DNA from: Actinospineispora acaciae DSM 45401
GTDB lineage: Bacteria; Actinomycetota; Actinomycetes; Mycobacteriales; Pseudonocardiaceae
NCBI RefSeq assembly: GCF_000620785.1
Contig: NZ_JIAI01000001.1
Location: forward strand, 310,001-374,000
Direction of reading: 5' to 3'
DNA: 64,000 nt
Under the pieces are notes generated by a model. That model saw only the letters and a list, made by a program, of their open reading frames with translations. It did not search any database and was not told the origin of the DNA. A program made the translations under genes and the position numbers. Shown here piece after piece: positions 25,111-34,711 of the stretch. Numbering within the stretch: position 1 is the first letter of the stretch; each line of letters begins with the position of its first letter.

Positions 25111-26135
25111 TCGATGACGGTGACCCCGGTCGGCGACCCCGATCCCAGGGCGACCAGCGCGGCCGGTGCATCGTCCAGACCGATCGTCTTGGTGATCATC
25201 AAGTCCGGCCGGAGCCGGCCGGCGGTGATCAGGTCGAGCATCGGCGGGTAGGCGCGCGCGGCCATGCCGTGGCTGCCCAGGATGGCCAGTTCGTACCCCA
25301 TCACCCGGTGCATCGGCACCGGCGGTGGGTCGGGCATCACGCCGAGCTGGACGTGGCGCCCCTGCCGGCGCAGGCAGTTGATCGAGCCCACGCAGGTCGC
25401 CTCGCTGCCCAGCGCGTCGATCGACACGTGCGCCCCGCCGCCGGTCGCGGCGATGACCGCCTCGGCGACGTCGTCGGCGGCCGACGCGTCCACGGTCGCC
25501 GCCGCGCCGAACTTCCGGGCCAACTCCAGCGCCGGGCGGGCGACGTCCACCGCGACGACCTGCGCCCCGGCCGCAGCCGCGATCATGACTGCGGACAGGC
25601 CGATGCCGCCGCATCCGTGCACGGCCAGCCACTCGCCGGGCGCCACTCGCGCCTGCGTGACCACCGCTCGAAACGACGTCGCGAACCGGCAGCCCAGGGC
25701 AGCCGCGGCATGCATCGACAGCTCGGCGGGGATACCGACCAGGTTCAGGTCCGCGTTCTCGATCAGCACGTACTCGGCGAAGGACCCCCAGTGACTGAAC
25801 CCGGGCTGGGTCTGCCGCTCGCAGATCTGCTGCTCGCCGAGGGCACAGGTGGCGCACCGCCCGCAGGCACAGACGAAGGGAACCGTCACCCGCGAGCCCG
25901 CCCGCCAGCCTGTCACCTCGGCGCCAACCGCCGCCACGGTTCCGGCGAGCTCGTGGCCGGGCACGTGGGGCAGCGGGATGGGTACGGCGTCGCGGCCCTG
26001 CCACCCGTGCCAGTCGCTGCGGCACAGCCCGGTGGCCGCCACCCGGATCACCGCGCCGTGCGGCGTGGGCACCGGATCGTCGACGGTCCTGACGTCCGGT
26101 TCCACGCCGAACCGGTCGTACACAACAGCGCGCAT
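25104..26135 (-). CDS. Zinc-dependent medium-chain alcohol dehydrogenase
   Basis: The 343-residue MDR enzyme has the catalytic zinc motif [10 protein letters not shown] and [12 protein letters not shown], the structural-zinc cysteines [17 protein letters not shown], and the nucleotide loop [12 protein letters not shown]. The ligands look complete. The sequence suggests the tetrameric alcohol/polyol dehydrogenase branch using NAD(P). ATG 26135 is 10 bases after the upstream MBL hydrolase stop, so the two form an operon. The final Pro codon and stop come from the palindromic element at 25065-25110. Confidence 0.88.
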   Translation of the reverse strand: MRAVVYDRFGVEPDVRTVDDPVPTPHGAVIRVAATGLCRSDWHGWQGRDAVPIPLPHVPGHELAGTVAAVGAEVTGWRAGSRVTVPFVCACGRCATCALGEQQICERQTQPGFSHWGSFAEYVLIENADLNLVGIPAELSMHAAAALGCRFATSFRAVVTQARVAPGEWLAVHGCGGIGLSAVMIAAAAGAQVVAVDVARPALELARKFGAAATVDASAADDVAEAVIAATGGGAHVSIDALGSEATCVGSINCLRRQGRHVQLGVMPDPPPVPMHRVMGYELAILGSHGMAARAYPPMLDLITAGRLRPDLMITKTIGLDDAPAALVALGSGSPTGVTVIEP

Positions 26136-26145
26136 GGCTATCCCT

Positions 26146-27039
26146 TCATTGCCAGCTGGCCCACTGCTTCACCGCGAACGTGCCGCCGTTGCGGCGTACC
26201 TCGGCCGCGCCGGCGCCGGCGAAGTGGGCGGGGATCAGCAGGGCGTTGTGGTCGGCGGTCCACTCCAGGATCCGGCGCCTGGTGACCCGGGCGCGGTCCT
26301 CGTCCTCATCGAAGCAGGAGCTGTCCGGTTCGGCGATCTGGAGCGGGTTGTGCAGCAGGTCGCCGGCGAACACGGCGCGATCGGTGCCCGAGCGCAGCAG
26401 CACCACGGCGGACCCGGGGGTGTGGCCGGGGGCGGGCTCGATGCGCAGGTTGGCGTCCACGTCGTAGTGGTCGCCGTCCCACAGCACGGCCTGGCCGGCG
26501 TGCTGCACCGGCGCGACGCTGTCCTCGAAGGCGTTCTCCCACTGGCGTCCGGCGCGGGTGTCGTGCTCGTTGTCCGGGTTCCAGTAGTCGAAGTCGGCGC
26601 GGGCGATCAGGTACTCGGCGTTGCGGAAGGTCGGGCGCCATTCGCCGTCGGCCAGGTGGGTGTTCCAGCCGATGTGGTCGCCGTGCAGGTGCGTGCAGAT
26701 CACCGTGTCGACGTCGTCGGGGTGGACGCCGGCGGCGGCGAGCTGACCGAGGTAGTCGGTGTCCAGGTGGGCGAACATCGGCATGTAGGGCCGCTCGCGG
26801 CCGTTGCCGACGCCGGTGTCGATCAGGATCGTCTGGCCGTCGCTGCGCAGCACCCAGGTCTGCATCATCATGTGGATCTCGTCGGCGGCCGGGTCGAGGT
26901 GCTCGGGGGCCAGCCAGCCCCGATGCCGGTGCCAGGGCTCGACCGGCACGTCGGGGAAGACGAACTCGCGCGGCAGGCGCAGCACCGGCAGCTCCATCAC
27001 GCGGGTGATCTCGACGCTACCGAGGGTCATGGTGTCCAT
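26146..27039 (-). CDS. MBL-fold metallo-hydrolase
   Basis: The 297-residue protein has the metallo-beta-lactamase ligands [10 protein letters not shown] (HxHxDH), the His of PAPGHTPGS, the Asp of [10 protein letters not shown] and a late IPAHFAG. It is of the group that includes quorum-quenching lactonases and AidC-like proteins, with a long N-terminal part containing [12 protein letters not shown] 27039 gives the family-like start [18 protein letters not shown]. It is cotranscribed with the alcohol dehydrogenase 10 bases downstream. A lactone or ester opened here and oxidised next would fit, but this is inference. Confidence 0.82.
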   Translation of the reverse strand: MDTMTLGSVEITRVMELPVLRLPREFVFPDVPVEPWHRHRGWLAPEHLDPAADEIHMMMQTWVLRSDGQTILIDTGVGNGRERPYMPMFAHLDTDYLGQLAAAGVHPDDVDTVICTHLHGDHIGWNTHLADGEWRPTFRNAEYLIARADFDYWNPDNEHDTRAGRQWENAFEDSVAPVQHAGQAVLWDGDHYDVDANLRIEPAPGHTPGSAVVLLRSGTDRAVFAGDLLHNPLQIAEPDSSCFDEDEDRARVTRRRILEWTADHNALLIPAHFAGAGAAEVRRNGGTFAVKQWASWQ

Positions 27040-27110
27040 AGCGTCAGCCTTGCGCCGGGGCGGGCGCCGCGGAAATTCCGATGACGGCCGCTCCCTATGC
27101 CCGGGCGGCA

Positions 27111-28061
27111 TCACCGGTCGAGGAAGCGCCGTGCGACCTCGTGGAACGCCTGCTTGGGCGTGTGGGTGCCGTCGCCGGCCACCGCCACGACCCCGAAGCC
27201 TGCCCTGTCGAGATCGAGGCGCGGGTCGTCGTGGCGCGGGTAGTCCGGCATGGCGTAGGTGAACACGAAGCAGCCGTACACCCCCAGCGCGTCGTACTGC
27301 TCGATCAGCTCCCCGAGGTAGCGGGCCTGGACGGCCTCGTCGCGGGGGTGGTCGTTACGGACGCGCGGTGGGTCGGCGAACCAGTTGACGATCTGGAAGG
27401 AGCCGGCTCCCCGCTGGTCGGCCCCGGCGAAGGCGCCGCAGCCGAACTCGGAGATGACGACGGGCTTGCCGTGGTCACCGACCAGGCCGCGCAGCCGGTC
27501 ACCATAGGTGGCGTGGTTGCGGCGGGACCGGTAGAGGCTCACGCAGACCAGGTCGAACAGCGACCAGTCGACGCGCTCCCAGCCGGCAGCCGCATAGGTG
27601 ACCGGCCCTCGGAAGTGCTCGCGCGCGGTGGCCGAGGCGGCGGCGAGCATGCGGTGCAGCCTCCTGTCGATCCGACGGCGGAGCGCGCGGTGGAACGTCA
27701 GGATGAGCTTCAGGCGGAGGAACGACCGAGGCCCGGGGACGATGCCGGGCGCGGTGTGCGAGAACTCGCTCCCGACCAGGAGCGTCACCCGGTCCGGGTG
27801 GTCCCGGCGCAGCCGCTCGGCGGCCTCGGCGGTGGCCTCCAGGTGTTCCAGCCGCTCGGTCCGGCGCAGCTCGGGGACGTGCGGACGGACGTAGACGTCG
27901 AGCCCCTCGTCGAGGGCCGAGCGGGCGGCGTCGACCAATCGCCCGACGTCGTCGCAGATCAGCATGACCGCGGTGCAGTGCAGGTCCCCGGCGATGGTCT
28001 TCATGTCATGTCGCACGTCCGCGCCACCGACCAGGTAGGAGATGCCGCGAACGGTCAGCAT
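27111..28061 (-). CDS. Glycosidase-like TIM-barrel protein, function unknown
   Basis: The 316-residue protein has two well-placed glutamates as in clan A glycosidases: SEFSH after LLVGSE, and ISEFGCGAF after KPVVISE. Family-like aromatic stretches YAAAGWERVDWSLFD and NWFADPP surround them. There is no signal peptide, so it is cytosolic. ATG 28061 lies 11 bases after the helicase stop, so they are cotranscribed. I do not recognise an exact family. The glycosidase call rests on the barrel-like pattern and the two Glu positions. The link to an RNA helicase is unexplained. Confidence 0.55.
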   Translation of the reverse strand: MLTVRGISYLVGGADVRHDMKTIAGDLHCTAVMLICDDVGRLVDAARSALDEGLDVYVRPHVPELRRTERLEHLEATAEAAERLRRDHPDRVTLLVGSEFSHTAPGIVPGPRSFLRLKLILTFHRALRRRIDRRLHRMLAAASATAREHFRGPVTYAAAGWERVDWSLFDLVCVSLYRSRRNHATYGDRLRGLVGDHGKPVVISEFGCGAFAGADQRGAGSFQIVNWFADPPRVRNDHPRDEAVQARYLGELIEQYDALGVYGCFVFTYAMPDYPRHDDPRLDLDRAGFGVVAVAGDGTHTPKQAFHEVARRFLDR

Positions 28062-28072
28062 GCGGCCGGACG

Positions 28073-30574
28073 CTACAGCGGCCCCACGCCGGTGACGGTG
28101 AGAATTACGGCGCCGGCCTGCTCGGACGCCTCCAGGTCCACCTCGGCGTCGATCGTCCAGTCGTGGTAGCCCTCGGGGTCGTCCAGCACCTGGCGGACCT
28201 CCCAGCGGCGCGGGTGCTCGGTCACCCGGAACAGGTCGGGCCCGCGCGCGTGCGCGTCCGTGCGGAGCTCGTCGAACTCGGCGTAGTACGGCTCCAGCGC
28301 GGCCCGCCAGCGCTCGGCGCTCCACTGGCCGGACGGGTCGTCCAGCGCGGCCAGCTCGTCCCAGCGCTGCCGGGCCGCGAGCTGGACCCGGCGGAACATG
28401 GCGTTGCGGACCAGCACGCGCAGGGCCTTCGGGTCCAGCGTGGGGGAGGAGCGGGGCCGGCGCACCGACGGGCCGGCGTCGGAGTCCGGGTTGGCCAGTT
28501 TCTCCCACTCGTCGAGCAGGCTGGAGTCGACCTCGCGGACCAGCTCGCCGAGCAGCTCGATCAGGTCGGCCAGCCCCTCCGTCCTGGCCTCCTCGGGGAC
28601 GGTCTGGCGCAGCGCCTTGTACGCGTCGGTGAGGTAGCGCAGCACCAGCCCCTCGGAGCGGGCCAGCCCGTAGTGGCCGACGTACTCCACGAACGTCATG
28701 GACCGCTCGTACAGGTCCCGCGCCACGGACTTGGGGGACAGCTCGAAGTCGGCCACCCACGGATGCCCGCGCCGGTAGGTCTCGAACGCGGCCTCCAGCT
28801 CCTCGGCGAGCGGCTTCGGCCAGGTGACGTCCTCCAGGAGCACCATCCGCTCCTCGTACTCGATGCCGTCGGCCTTCATCTCGGCCACCGCCTCGCGCCG
28901 GGCGGCGGACCGCTGCGCCTGCAGCACCTGCCGGGGGTCGTCCAGGGTGGACTCGATCACCGACAGCACGTCCAGCGGGTAGTCCGGCGACTCCCGGTCC
29001 AGCAGCTCCACGGCGGCCAGCGCGAACGGCGACAGCGGCTGGTTGAGCGCGAAGTCGAGCTGCAGGTCGATGGTGACCTTGACGCGGCGGCCGTCGGTGT
29101 CCGGCTCCGGCAGCTGCTCGACCACGCCGCCGGCCAGCAGCGCCCGGTAGATGGCGATGGCCCGGCGGATGTGCCGCCGCTGCGCCGGGCGGTCCTCGTG
29201 GTTGTCCTCCAGCAGGTGGCGCATGTGCGCGAGCGTGTCGCCCGGGCGGTTGATGACGTTGAGCAGCATCGCGTGGCTGACGGTGAAGCTGGAGGTCAGC
29301 GGGGCGGGCTGGGCCGCGACCAGCCGCTCGTAGGTCGACCCGCTCCAGGAGATCTCGCCCTCCCGGGGCTTCTTGCGCACCACCTTGCGCCGCTTCTTCG
29401 GGTCGTCACCGGCCTTGGCCAGCGCCTTCGCGTTCTGCGCCTCGTGCTCGGGGGCCTGCACGACGACCGTCCCGATGGTGTCGTACCCGGCGCGCCCGGC
29501 CCGCCCGGCGATCTGGTGGAACTCCCGCGCGTTCAGGTGCCGGCTGCGGGTGCCGTCGTACTTGGCCAGCCCGGTGAACACCACGGTCCTGATCGGCACG
29601 TTGATCCCGACCCCGAGGGTGTCCGTGCCACAGACCACCTTGAGCAGCCCGGCCTGGGTCAGCCGCTCGACCAGCCGCCGGTACTTGGGCAGCATGCCCG
29701 CGTGGTGCACGCCGATGCCGTGGCGCAACAGCCGCGACAGCGTCCGCCCGAACCCGGCCGCGAACCGGAACCCCCCGATCAGCTCCGCGATCTGGTCCTT
29801 CTCCTCGCGGGTGCAGACGTTGATGCTGGTCAGCGCCTGGGCGTGCTCGGCGGCGGAGGCCTGGGTGAAGTGCACGACGTAGACCGGGGCCTGCTTGGTG
29901 GACAGCAGCTCCTCGACCGTCTCGTGCAACGGCGTGGTCGCGTAGGAGAACATCAGCGGCACCGGCCGCTCGGCGGAGCTGACCACCGCGGTCGGCTGCC
30001 CGGTGCGCCGGGTGAGGTCCTCCTGGAACCTGGTGACGTCGCCCAGCGTCGCCGACATCAGCAGGAACTGCGTGTGCGGCAGCTCCAGCAGCGGCACCTG
30101 CCAGGCCCAGCCCCGGTCCGGGTCGGCGTAGAAGTGGAACTCGTCCATCACGACCTGGCCGACGTCCGAGCCGGCGCCCTCGCGCAGCGCGATGTTGGCC
30201 AGCACCTCGGCGGTGCAGCACACGATCGGCGCGCCGGCGTTGATGCTGGAGTCGCCGGTCATCATGCCGACCTGCTCGGCGCCGAACACGTCGCACAGCG
30301 CGAAGAACTTCTCCGACACCAGCGCCTTGATCGGCGCGGTGTAGAAGCTGCGCACGCCCTGGGTCAACGCGGCGAAGTGCGCCCCCGTGGCGACCAGGCT
30401 CTTCCCGGACCCGGTCGGGGTGGCCAGGATGACGTTCGACCCGGAGACCAGCTCGATCAGCGCCTCCTCCTGCGCCGGGTAGAGGGAGATGCCCTGCCCG
30501 GTCGTCCACCGGGTGAAGGCGTCGTAGATCGCGTCCGAGTCGACGGTGTCGGGAATCAGGTCGGTGAGCGTCAT
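28073..30574 (-). CDS. Ski2-like DEAD/DEAH-box RNA helicase with DUF3516-type C-terminus
   Basis: The 833-residue protein has Walker A ATPTGSGKSL (residues 51-60), motif II DEFH (VVMDEFHFYAD), motif III SATLGD, and motif VI HQIAGRAGRAGYD. The C-terminal 400 residues after KKRRKVVRKKPREGE are the actinobacterial DUF3516 extension, ending in a small beta domain (TIDAEVDLEASEQAGAVIL). Such helicases unwind structured RNA in processing or decay. ATG 30574 is a clear family start. The gene is first in an operon with the glycosidase-like gene. Confidence 0.88.
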   Translation of the reverse strand: MTLTDLIPDTVDSDAIYDAFTRWTTGQGISLYPAQEEALIELVSGSNVILATPTGSGKSLVATGAHFAALTQGVRSFYTAPIKALVSEKFFALCDVFGAEQVGMMTGDSSINAGAPIVCCTAEVLANIALREGAGSDVGQVVMDEFHFYADPDRGWAWQVPLLELPHTQFLLMSATLGDVTRFQEDLTRRTGQPTAVVSSAERPVPLMFSYATTPLHETVEELLSTKQAPVYVVHFTQASAAEHAQALTSINVCTREEKDQIAELIGGFRFAAGFGRTLSRLLRHGIGVHHAGMLPKYRRLVERLTQAGLLKVVCGTDTLGVGINVPIRTVVFTGLAKYDGTRSRHLNAREFHQIAGRAGRAGYDTIGTVVVQAPEHEAQNAKALAKAGDDPKKRRKVVRKKPREGEISWSGSTYERLVAAQPAPLTSSFTVSHAMLLNVINRPGDTLAHMRHLLEDNHEDRPAQRRHIRRAIAIYRALLAGGVVEQLPEPDTDGRRVKVTIDLQLDFALNQPLSPFALAAVELLDRESPDYPLDVLSVIESTLDDPRQVLQAQRSAARREAVAEMKADGIEYEERMVLLEDVTWPKPLAEELEAAFETYRRGHPWVADFELSPKSVARDLYERSMTFVEYVGHYGLARSEGLVLRYLTDAYKALRQTVPEEARTEGLADLIELLGELVREVDSSLLDEWEKLANPDSDAGPSVRRPRSSPTLDPKALRVLVRNAMFRRVQLAARQRWDELAALDDPSGQWSAERWRAALEPYYAEFDELRTDAHARGPDLFRVTEHPRRWEVRQVLDDPEGYHDWTIDAEVDLEASEQAGAVILTVTGVGPL

Positions 30575-30695
30575 GTCACCGTCGATCGTGCCAGCTCGCC
30601 GCCGCGGCCACCGTCATCGGGCGTCGCACAGCTCGTCGGGGTGTCGCGCATGGTGCGGGGTGTGCGGCGCCCCGGGTAGGTATGCGTCGCACAGG

Positions 30696-32246
30696 TCACG
30701 ACGCGCTCGCGCCCTCCGGGACCGAGCCGGGCGCGTCCCGCCGGCCGTTCCAGGGCAGGGGGGAGGCCAGCCGGGTTGGGGTGTTGCGGCCGCGCAGGGT
30801 GACCGCGTCACCGATCACCCAGTGCCGGGCCTCGGCGTTGGCGGCCAGGGTCACGGCGTTGCGGGCCGCGAGCACCAGACCGGGCACGGTCTTGGCCAGC
30901 TCGGTGAGCCTGGCCGCCTCGTTCACCGGGTCGCCGATCACGGTGTACTCGTAGCGGCGAACCCCGCCCACGTACCCGGCGACCGCGTCACCGGCCGACA
31001 CCCCGATCCCGGCGAACGCCTCGGGCACCTCGTTAGCGAGCCGCACCGCCATCTCGCGAGCGGCCGCCAGCGCCCGGCCGGCGGGATCGTCGATGTCCTC
31101 CGGCGCGCCGAACACCGCCAGCGCCGCGTCGCCCTCGAACTTGTTGATCCACCCGCCGCAGGCCTCCACCACCTCGACGACCACGCCGAAGAACCTGTTC
31201 AACAGCGCCACCACCTCGGTGGGCGAGCGCTCGGCGGCCAGCGGCGTGGACCCGACCAAATCGACGAACAGGATGGCCACCGTCCGTACCTCGCCGCCGA
31301 GCTGCACCTCGTCGGTCGCGGTGGCCGCCCGCGCCACGTCCCGGCCCACGTGCCTTCCGAACAGGTCGCTGATCCGCTCGCGCTCGCGCAACCCACCGGC
31401 CATGGTGTTGAACCCGGCCTGCAGCTGGCCCAGCTCGGTGGCGTCGTACACCGGCACCGAGACGTCCAGGTCACCGCGCTCGACCTGCTGCAGCGCCAGC
31501 CGCACCGTCCGCACCGGGTCGGCCACCGCGCGGGCGGCGCCGACGGTGGTCAGGAACCCCATCAGCAGCGCCACCCCGCCGCCGGCGAGCATCAGGATCG
31601 CCAGCTGCTCGGCCGGCACGTCGCCGTACACCAGCGCGCTGCCGCCGGACACCAGCAGGCCGCTGACCGGGACGGCGGTGCCCAGCATCCAGAACAGCAC
31701 CGGCCGCAGCAGCACGCTGGCCTTGAACCGCGGCCGGGGCGGGTTGCCGGCCAGCACCCGCGACGCCGCCCGGCGCAGGATCCGCTCGGCGAGCAGGTAG
31801 CACAGCGCGCAGGTGGTGATGCCGCCGACCAGCCAGGTCTCCGCGATGGCCAGCCCCAGCCGCACCGAGAACGTCGAGTTCACCGCGCCGAACAGCACAG
31901 TCGCCAGCCCCCAGGTGACCATCAGGACCTGGGACACCCGCAGCGGCCCGTGCAACACCAGCTGGCGTTCCTGCGGCGCGTCGTCGACCCGGGCGCGGAA
32001 CCGCAGCGCTATCCAGAGCAGCGCCAGCGGGACGACGACCACCAGGTAGCTGGCCACCAGCACCAGGTTGAGCAGCAGCACCCGATCGGGGTCGGGCAGC
32101 GGACCCTTGGGCAGCGCCCAGACCGCGAATACCACCGTCCCGATCGTGCCCGCCACGTTCGCGGTGATCATGACAACGGCGAGCAACAGCCGGGCCGGCC
32201 AGTCGATGACCGGCCGGAGTTGGTCCGAACGCGCTCGCTTGGCCAT
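30696..32246 (-). CDS. Membrane adenylate cyclase, class III, with HAMP domain
   Basis: The 516-residue protein has six hydrophobic segments in the first 260 residues, a HAMP linker (DPVRTVRLALQQVERGDLDV), then a class III cyclase domain from about residue 315. The catalytic set is visible: the metal Asp in ILFVDLVGST, Lys and Asp in NKFEGDAAL, Asp in YTVIGDPVN and the Asn/Arg of VNEAARL. These identities favour ATP. The layout matches the mycobacterial Rv1318c-Rv1320c/Rv3645 group (6 TM, HAMP, cyclase). It is predicted to make cAMP at the inner membrane face in response to a membrane or lipid cue. Confidence 0.9.
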   Translation of the reverse strand: MAKRARSDQLRPVIDWPARLLLAVVMITANVAGTIGTVVFAVWALPKGPLPDPDRVLLLNLVLVASYLVVVVPLALLWIALRFRARVDDAPQERQLVLHGPLRVSQVLMVTWGLATVLFGAVNSTFSVRLGLAIAETWLVGGITTCALCYLLAERILRRAASRVLAGNPPRPRFKASVLLRPVLFWMLGTAVPVSGLLVSGGSALVYGDVPAEQLAILMLAGGGVALLMGFLTTVGAARAVADPVRTVRLALQQVERGDLDVSVPVYDATELGQLQAGFNTMAGGLRERERISDLFGRHVGRDVARAATATDEVQLGGEVRTVAILFVDLVGSTPLAAERSPTEVVALLNRFFGVVVEVVEACGGWINKFEGDAALAVFGAPEDIDDPAGRALAAAREMAVRLANEVPEAFAGIGVSAGDAVAGYVGGVRRYEYTVIGDPVNEAARLTELAKTVPGLVLAARNAVTLAANAEARHWVIGDAVTLRGRNTPTRLASPLPWNGRRDAPGSVPEGASAS

Positions 32247-32314
32247 AACGCGCCGAATTCTACGCGGTGAACGATCAGCTCCACCCCGCCGTGGTCCGCC
32301 GAGCGGTTTCTACC

Positions 32315-32533
32315 TCACTTCCGGGCGGCGGAACCGGCTGCCGCACGGGCCGCGACCAGCACCAGGACGGCGACCACGATCGCGCCGATGCTCGCCGGCA
32401 CCTGCATTCCAACGGGCAGCATCCGGGCCAGCTGAAATGAGCCGAGCTCATTCCCGGAGAATTTCTGAGCCAACGGAATAATGCCCTGGGATATCAACAG
32501 CACCCAGCCGACGACCTGGAGCGTAGCTTTCAC
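32315..32533 (-). CDS. Small two-helix membrane protein
   Basis: The 72-residue protein starts at GTG 32533, preceded by AGAGGA at good spacing; an earlier GTG at 32560 lacks such a site. Two hydrophobic segments are visible (LQVVGWVLLISQGIIPLA and VPASIGAIVVAVLVLVAARA), joined by a short loop with FSGNELGSFQ, and a basic C-terminus RKAA-like end. Its codon use is less GC-biased than that of its neighbours. The family was not recognised. Confidence 0.55.
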   Translation of the reverse strand: MKATLQVVGWVLLISQGIIPLAQKFSGNELGSFQLARMLPVGMQVPASIGAIVVAVLVLVAARAAAGSAARK

Positions 32534-32651
32534 GGTGATTCCTCTCAGCGAATATGACACACGAATTCGCTGAGAAAACTATCCCGCGCACGGCCGGGGC
32601 GGAGTCCACCGTCGGTACCAGCGCGGGTCATCACTTCGATCGACGAGCGGT

Positions 32652-33518
32652 CTAGCCCCAGACGCCGGTACCCGCGCTGACCTGGGTGCGCCGCGACGGG
32701 GCGTCCAGCCGCAGCCCCCTGCCCACCGCGCCGCCGGGGTGGATCGGGCGGCGCACCCGCAGCACCGGCCACGCCGGCGAGGGCGGGAAGAACGCGCTGA
32801 ACTCGGCGCAGGGCGCGAGCCCGAGCTTGGCGCAGGTCTGGACGAACAACTCGTACTGGTGCACCGCCTCGGACACGTTGCCGGCGGCCAGGTGGGCCTC
32901 GATCAGGGCGCGGCGGGCGCCCTCGCGCAGCGGCTCGGCCCCGACCACCAGCAGCCCGGCCCGGATCGCCAGCTCGTGCCGGCCGGCCGCGGTGAGCCGG
33001 CGGCACAGCGACTCCAGGGCGTGCAGCCGGACCCGGCGGAACCGCTCCCGCTCCGGACGCACCCAGTCCTCGGCCCAGCCGGGCAGCAGGTCACCGGAGA
33101 GCAGCTCGACCAGCTCGTCGGGCGCGTGCGACTCCACGGCGGACGGCGCCTGCTCCCACGCCCGCAGCAGCTCGAGAGCGCGCGCCAGGTCGACGCTGAC
33201 CTCGCCGGACAGCCGCAGCGTGCCGTCCTGGGCGACGACCAGGTCACCGAGCGAGTCGCACACCCCGGCCAGCGTGCCCAGCGCGACGTCGCCGGTCAGC
33301 CGGGGCCAGAGCACCCGGGCCAGGTCGCGGGCGGCGGTCGGAGCCGCGATGAGCGCGAGCAGCGCGAGCACGCGGCGCTCGTCGTTCTCCAGGGGAGAGG
33401 TGGCGGTGGTGGTGGCACCGGTGCCGGTCGCGAGGGGGATCCGCAGCTCGAAGGAGCCGAGCACGCGCAGCCGAGGCCGGAGTACCGGCACGTCTGAACA
33501 TGGCTGACTTTGTGACAT
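32652..33518 (-). CDS. BTAD (SARP-like) regulator without ATPase domain
   Basis: The 288-residue product has an N-terminal winged-helix-like part (LRVLGSFELRIP, RRVLALLALIAAP, LARVLWPRLTGD) and a bacterial transcriptional activation domain from about residue 110 (VSVDLARALELLRAWEQ, GDLLPGWAEDWV, LVVGAEPLREGARRALIEAH, EAVHQYELFVQTC). There is no NB-ARC or TPR extension, so this is a short SARP-type protein. The start is uncertain: ATG 33518 was chosen, while GTG 33536 and ATG 33677 are alternatives. No biosynthetic cluster is adjacent, so the target is unknown. Confidence 0.7.
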   Translation of the reverse strand: MSQSQPCSDVPVLRPRLRVLGSFELRIPLATGTGATTTATSPLENDERRVLALLALIAAPTAARDLARVLWPRLTGDVALGTLAGVCDSLGDLVVAQDGTLRLSGEVSVDLARALELLRAWEQAPSAVESHAPDELVELLSGDLLPGWAEDWVRPERERFRRVRLHALESLCRRLTAAGRHELAIRAGLLVVGAEPLREGARRALIEAHLAAGNVSEAVHQYELFVQTCAKLGLAPCAEFSAFFPPSPAWPVLRVRRPIHPGGAVGRGLRLDAPSRRTQVSAGTGVWG

Positions 33519-33744
33519 TTCTTGTGTCCCCACATTCGGCCGATGGGACGAATGTGACTGCGTCTGTCCCACCGACTGATGATCTGTGCCGACGCGTGTG
33601 GACGCCTTCGGGCGCGGGTCAGCCCCCGTAGTCTTCCCGGTGTGCGTGGCGATGCCTAGGTCCGTTCCGGGAATCATCTTCGCCCATTCGTGCCGCCGGC
33701 CCGTCGCCGGGGTCGGTTTTGCCGGCCTTCCGGCCCCCGGGAGG

Positions 33745-34704
33745 TCAGTTCCGGGCGGCCTGCAGCCGGACGTGGGTGCCCTGCGCGTCGGACCAGACGT
33801 GCAGCAGGTCGCAGAGTTGGCGGGCGATCCAGATGCCTCGCCCGCGCGGCGCGCTGGGATGCGGCGGGCGTAGCCCGGGCAACGGTTCGTCCAGCGTGCC
33901 GCCGTCGTGCACCTCGCAGACCAGCCGGTCGGACTGCTGCCACATCTGGAGCTGGCCGACGCCGTAGCCGTGCTCGACGGCGTTGCTGGCGACCTCGTTG
34001 ACCGCCAGCACGAAGTCCTCCGCCTGGTCCGCCCGCAGCCCGACGGCCTCGGTCGCCTCGCCCACCGCCGAGCGCAGCTCGATCAGCTGCCACGGGGTGA
34101 AGCTCAGCTCGCGGTCCGGGGCGCCCAGCCGGGCCGGCGCGTTCACCGGGTACATGACCAGCACGTCGGACGGCTGGCGCACGTCCGGGTTGTCGCGCAC
34201 GGTCCCGTCCGGGTCGATCAGGTGCGGGTGGTTCCACTGGACGGCGGCGGTCACCGTCTTGGTCTCCAGCCCGGTGGGGTAGAGGCAGGTCATCGTGATC
34301 GGCAGGCTGGCCAGCGCGACGTTCAGCGCGGCGTCCGCCTCGATCCAGGCGGCCGGCTCGACCCCGGGGCGGTGCGGGTGGTGCTCGGCGACCACGGTGA
34401 CCGGGCCGGCCCAGTCGGTGAGCTCGCGCAGCTCGCGGGCCCGCTGGGTGACGACCGCCTGCCCGGACCCGCGCAGCCACGGCTCCGGCGGCGGCATGTG
34501 GATCAGCCCTCCGGTGCTGCCCAGCGCCTCGCGCAGCCGGCGCTCGGTCTGCGGGGAGACGATCAGCGCGACGGGCATCTCCTGGCGCAGCGCCTGTTCC
34601 ACCAGCGGCACCGCGACGGCAAGGAGGTTCTCCGCGTCCGTGTAGTACGCGGCGCGGTGGGTGAACAGGCGCGGCAGCGCCGTCCTGGTGTTCTCGAACC
34701 TCAC
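33745..34704 (-). CDS. MEDS-domain anti-sigma-type histidine kinase (HATPase)
   Basis: The 319-residue protein has a MEDS sensory domain at residues 10-185 (HRAAYYTDAENLLAVAVPLV, then VALIVSPQ) and an RsbW-like HATPase domain at about 200-315, with the N-box FVLAVNEVASNAVEHGYG and the G-box APRGRGIWIARQLCD. There is no His-phosphorylation domain, as expected for an anti-sigma kinase that phosphorylates a STAS partner. Its upstream neighbour, 7 bases away, encodes exactly such a partner carrying the same sensor domain. Confidence 0.82.
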   Translation of the reverse strand: MRFENTRTALPRLFTHRAAYYTDAENLLAVAVPLVEQALRQEMPVALIVSPQTERRLREALGSTGGLIHMPPPEPWLRGSGQAVVTQRARELRELTDWAGPVTVVAEHHPHRPGVEPAAWIEADAALNVALASLPITMTCLYPTGLETKTVTAAVQWNHPHLIDPDGTVRDNPDVRQPSDVLVMYPVNAPARLGAPDRELSFTPWQLIELRSAVGEATEAVGLRADQAEDFVLAVNEVASNAVEHGYGVGQLQMWQQSDRLVCEVHDGGTLDEPLPGLRPPHPSAPRGRGIWIARQLCDLLHVWSDAQGTHVRLQAARN

Positions 34705-34711
34705 GGCTTCC

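Noticed and set aside
28163..30679. Long plus-strand frame opposite the helicase
   Set aside because: Gln/His/Gly/Arg-rich antisense pattern, no motif; the helicase is intact.
30575..30695. Two TGTGCGACGC repeats between helicase and cyclase genes
   Set aside because: Only two short copies at unequal spacing; not enough to call a repeat or operator.
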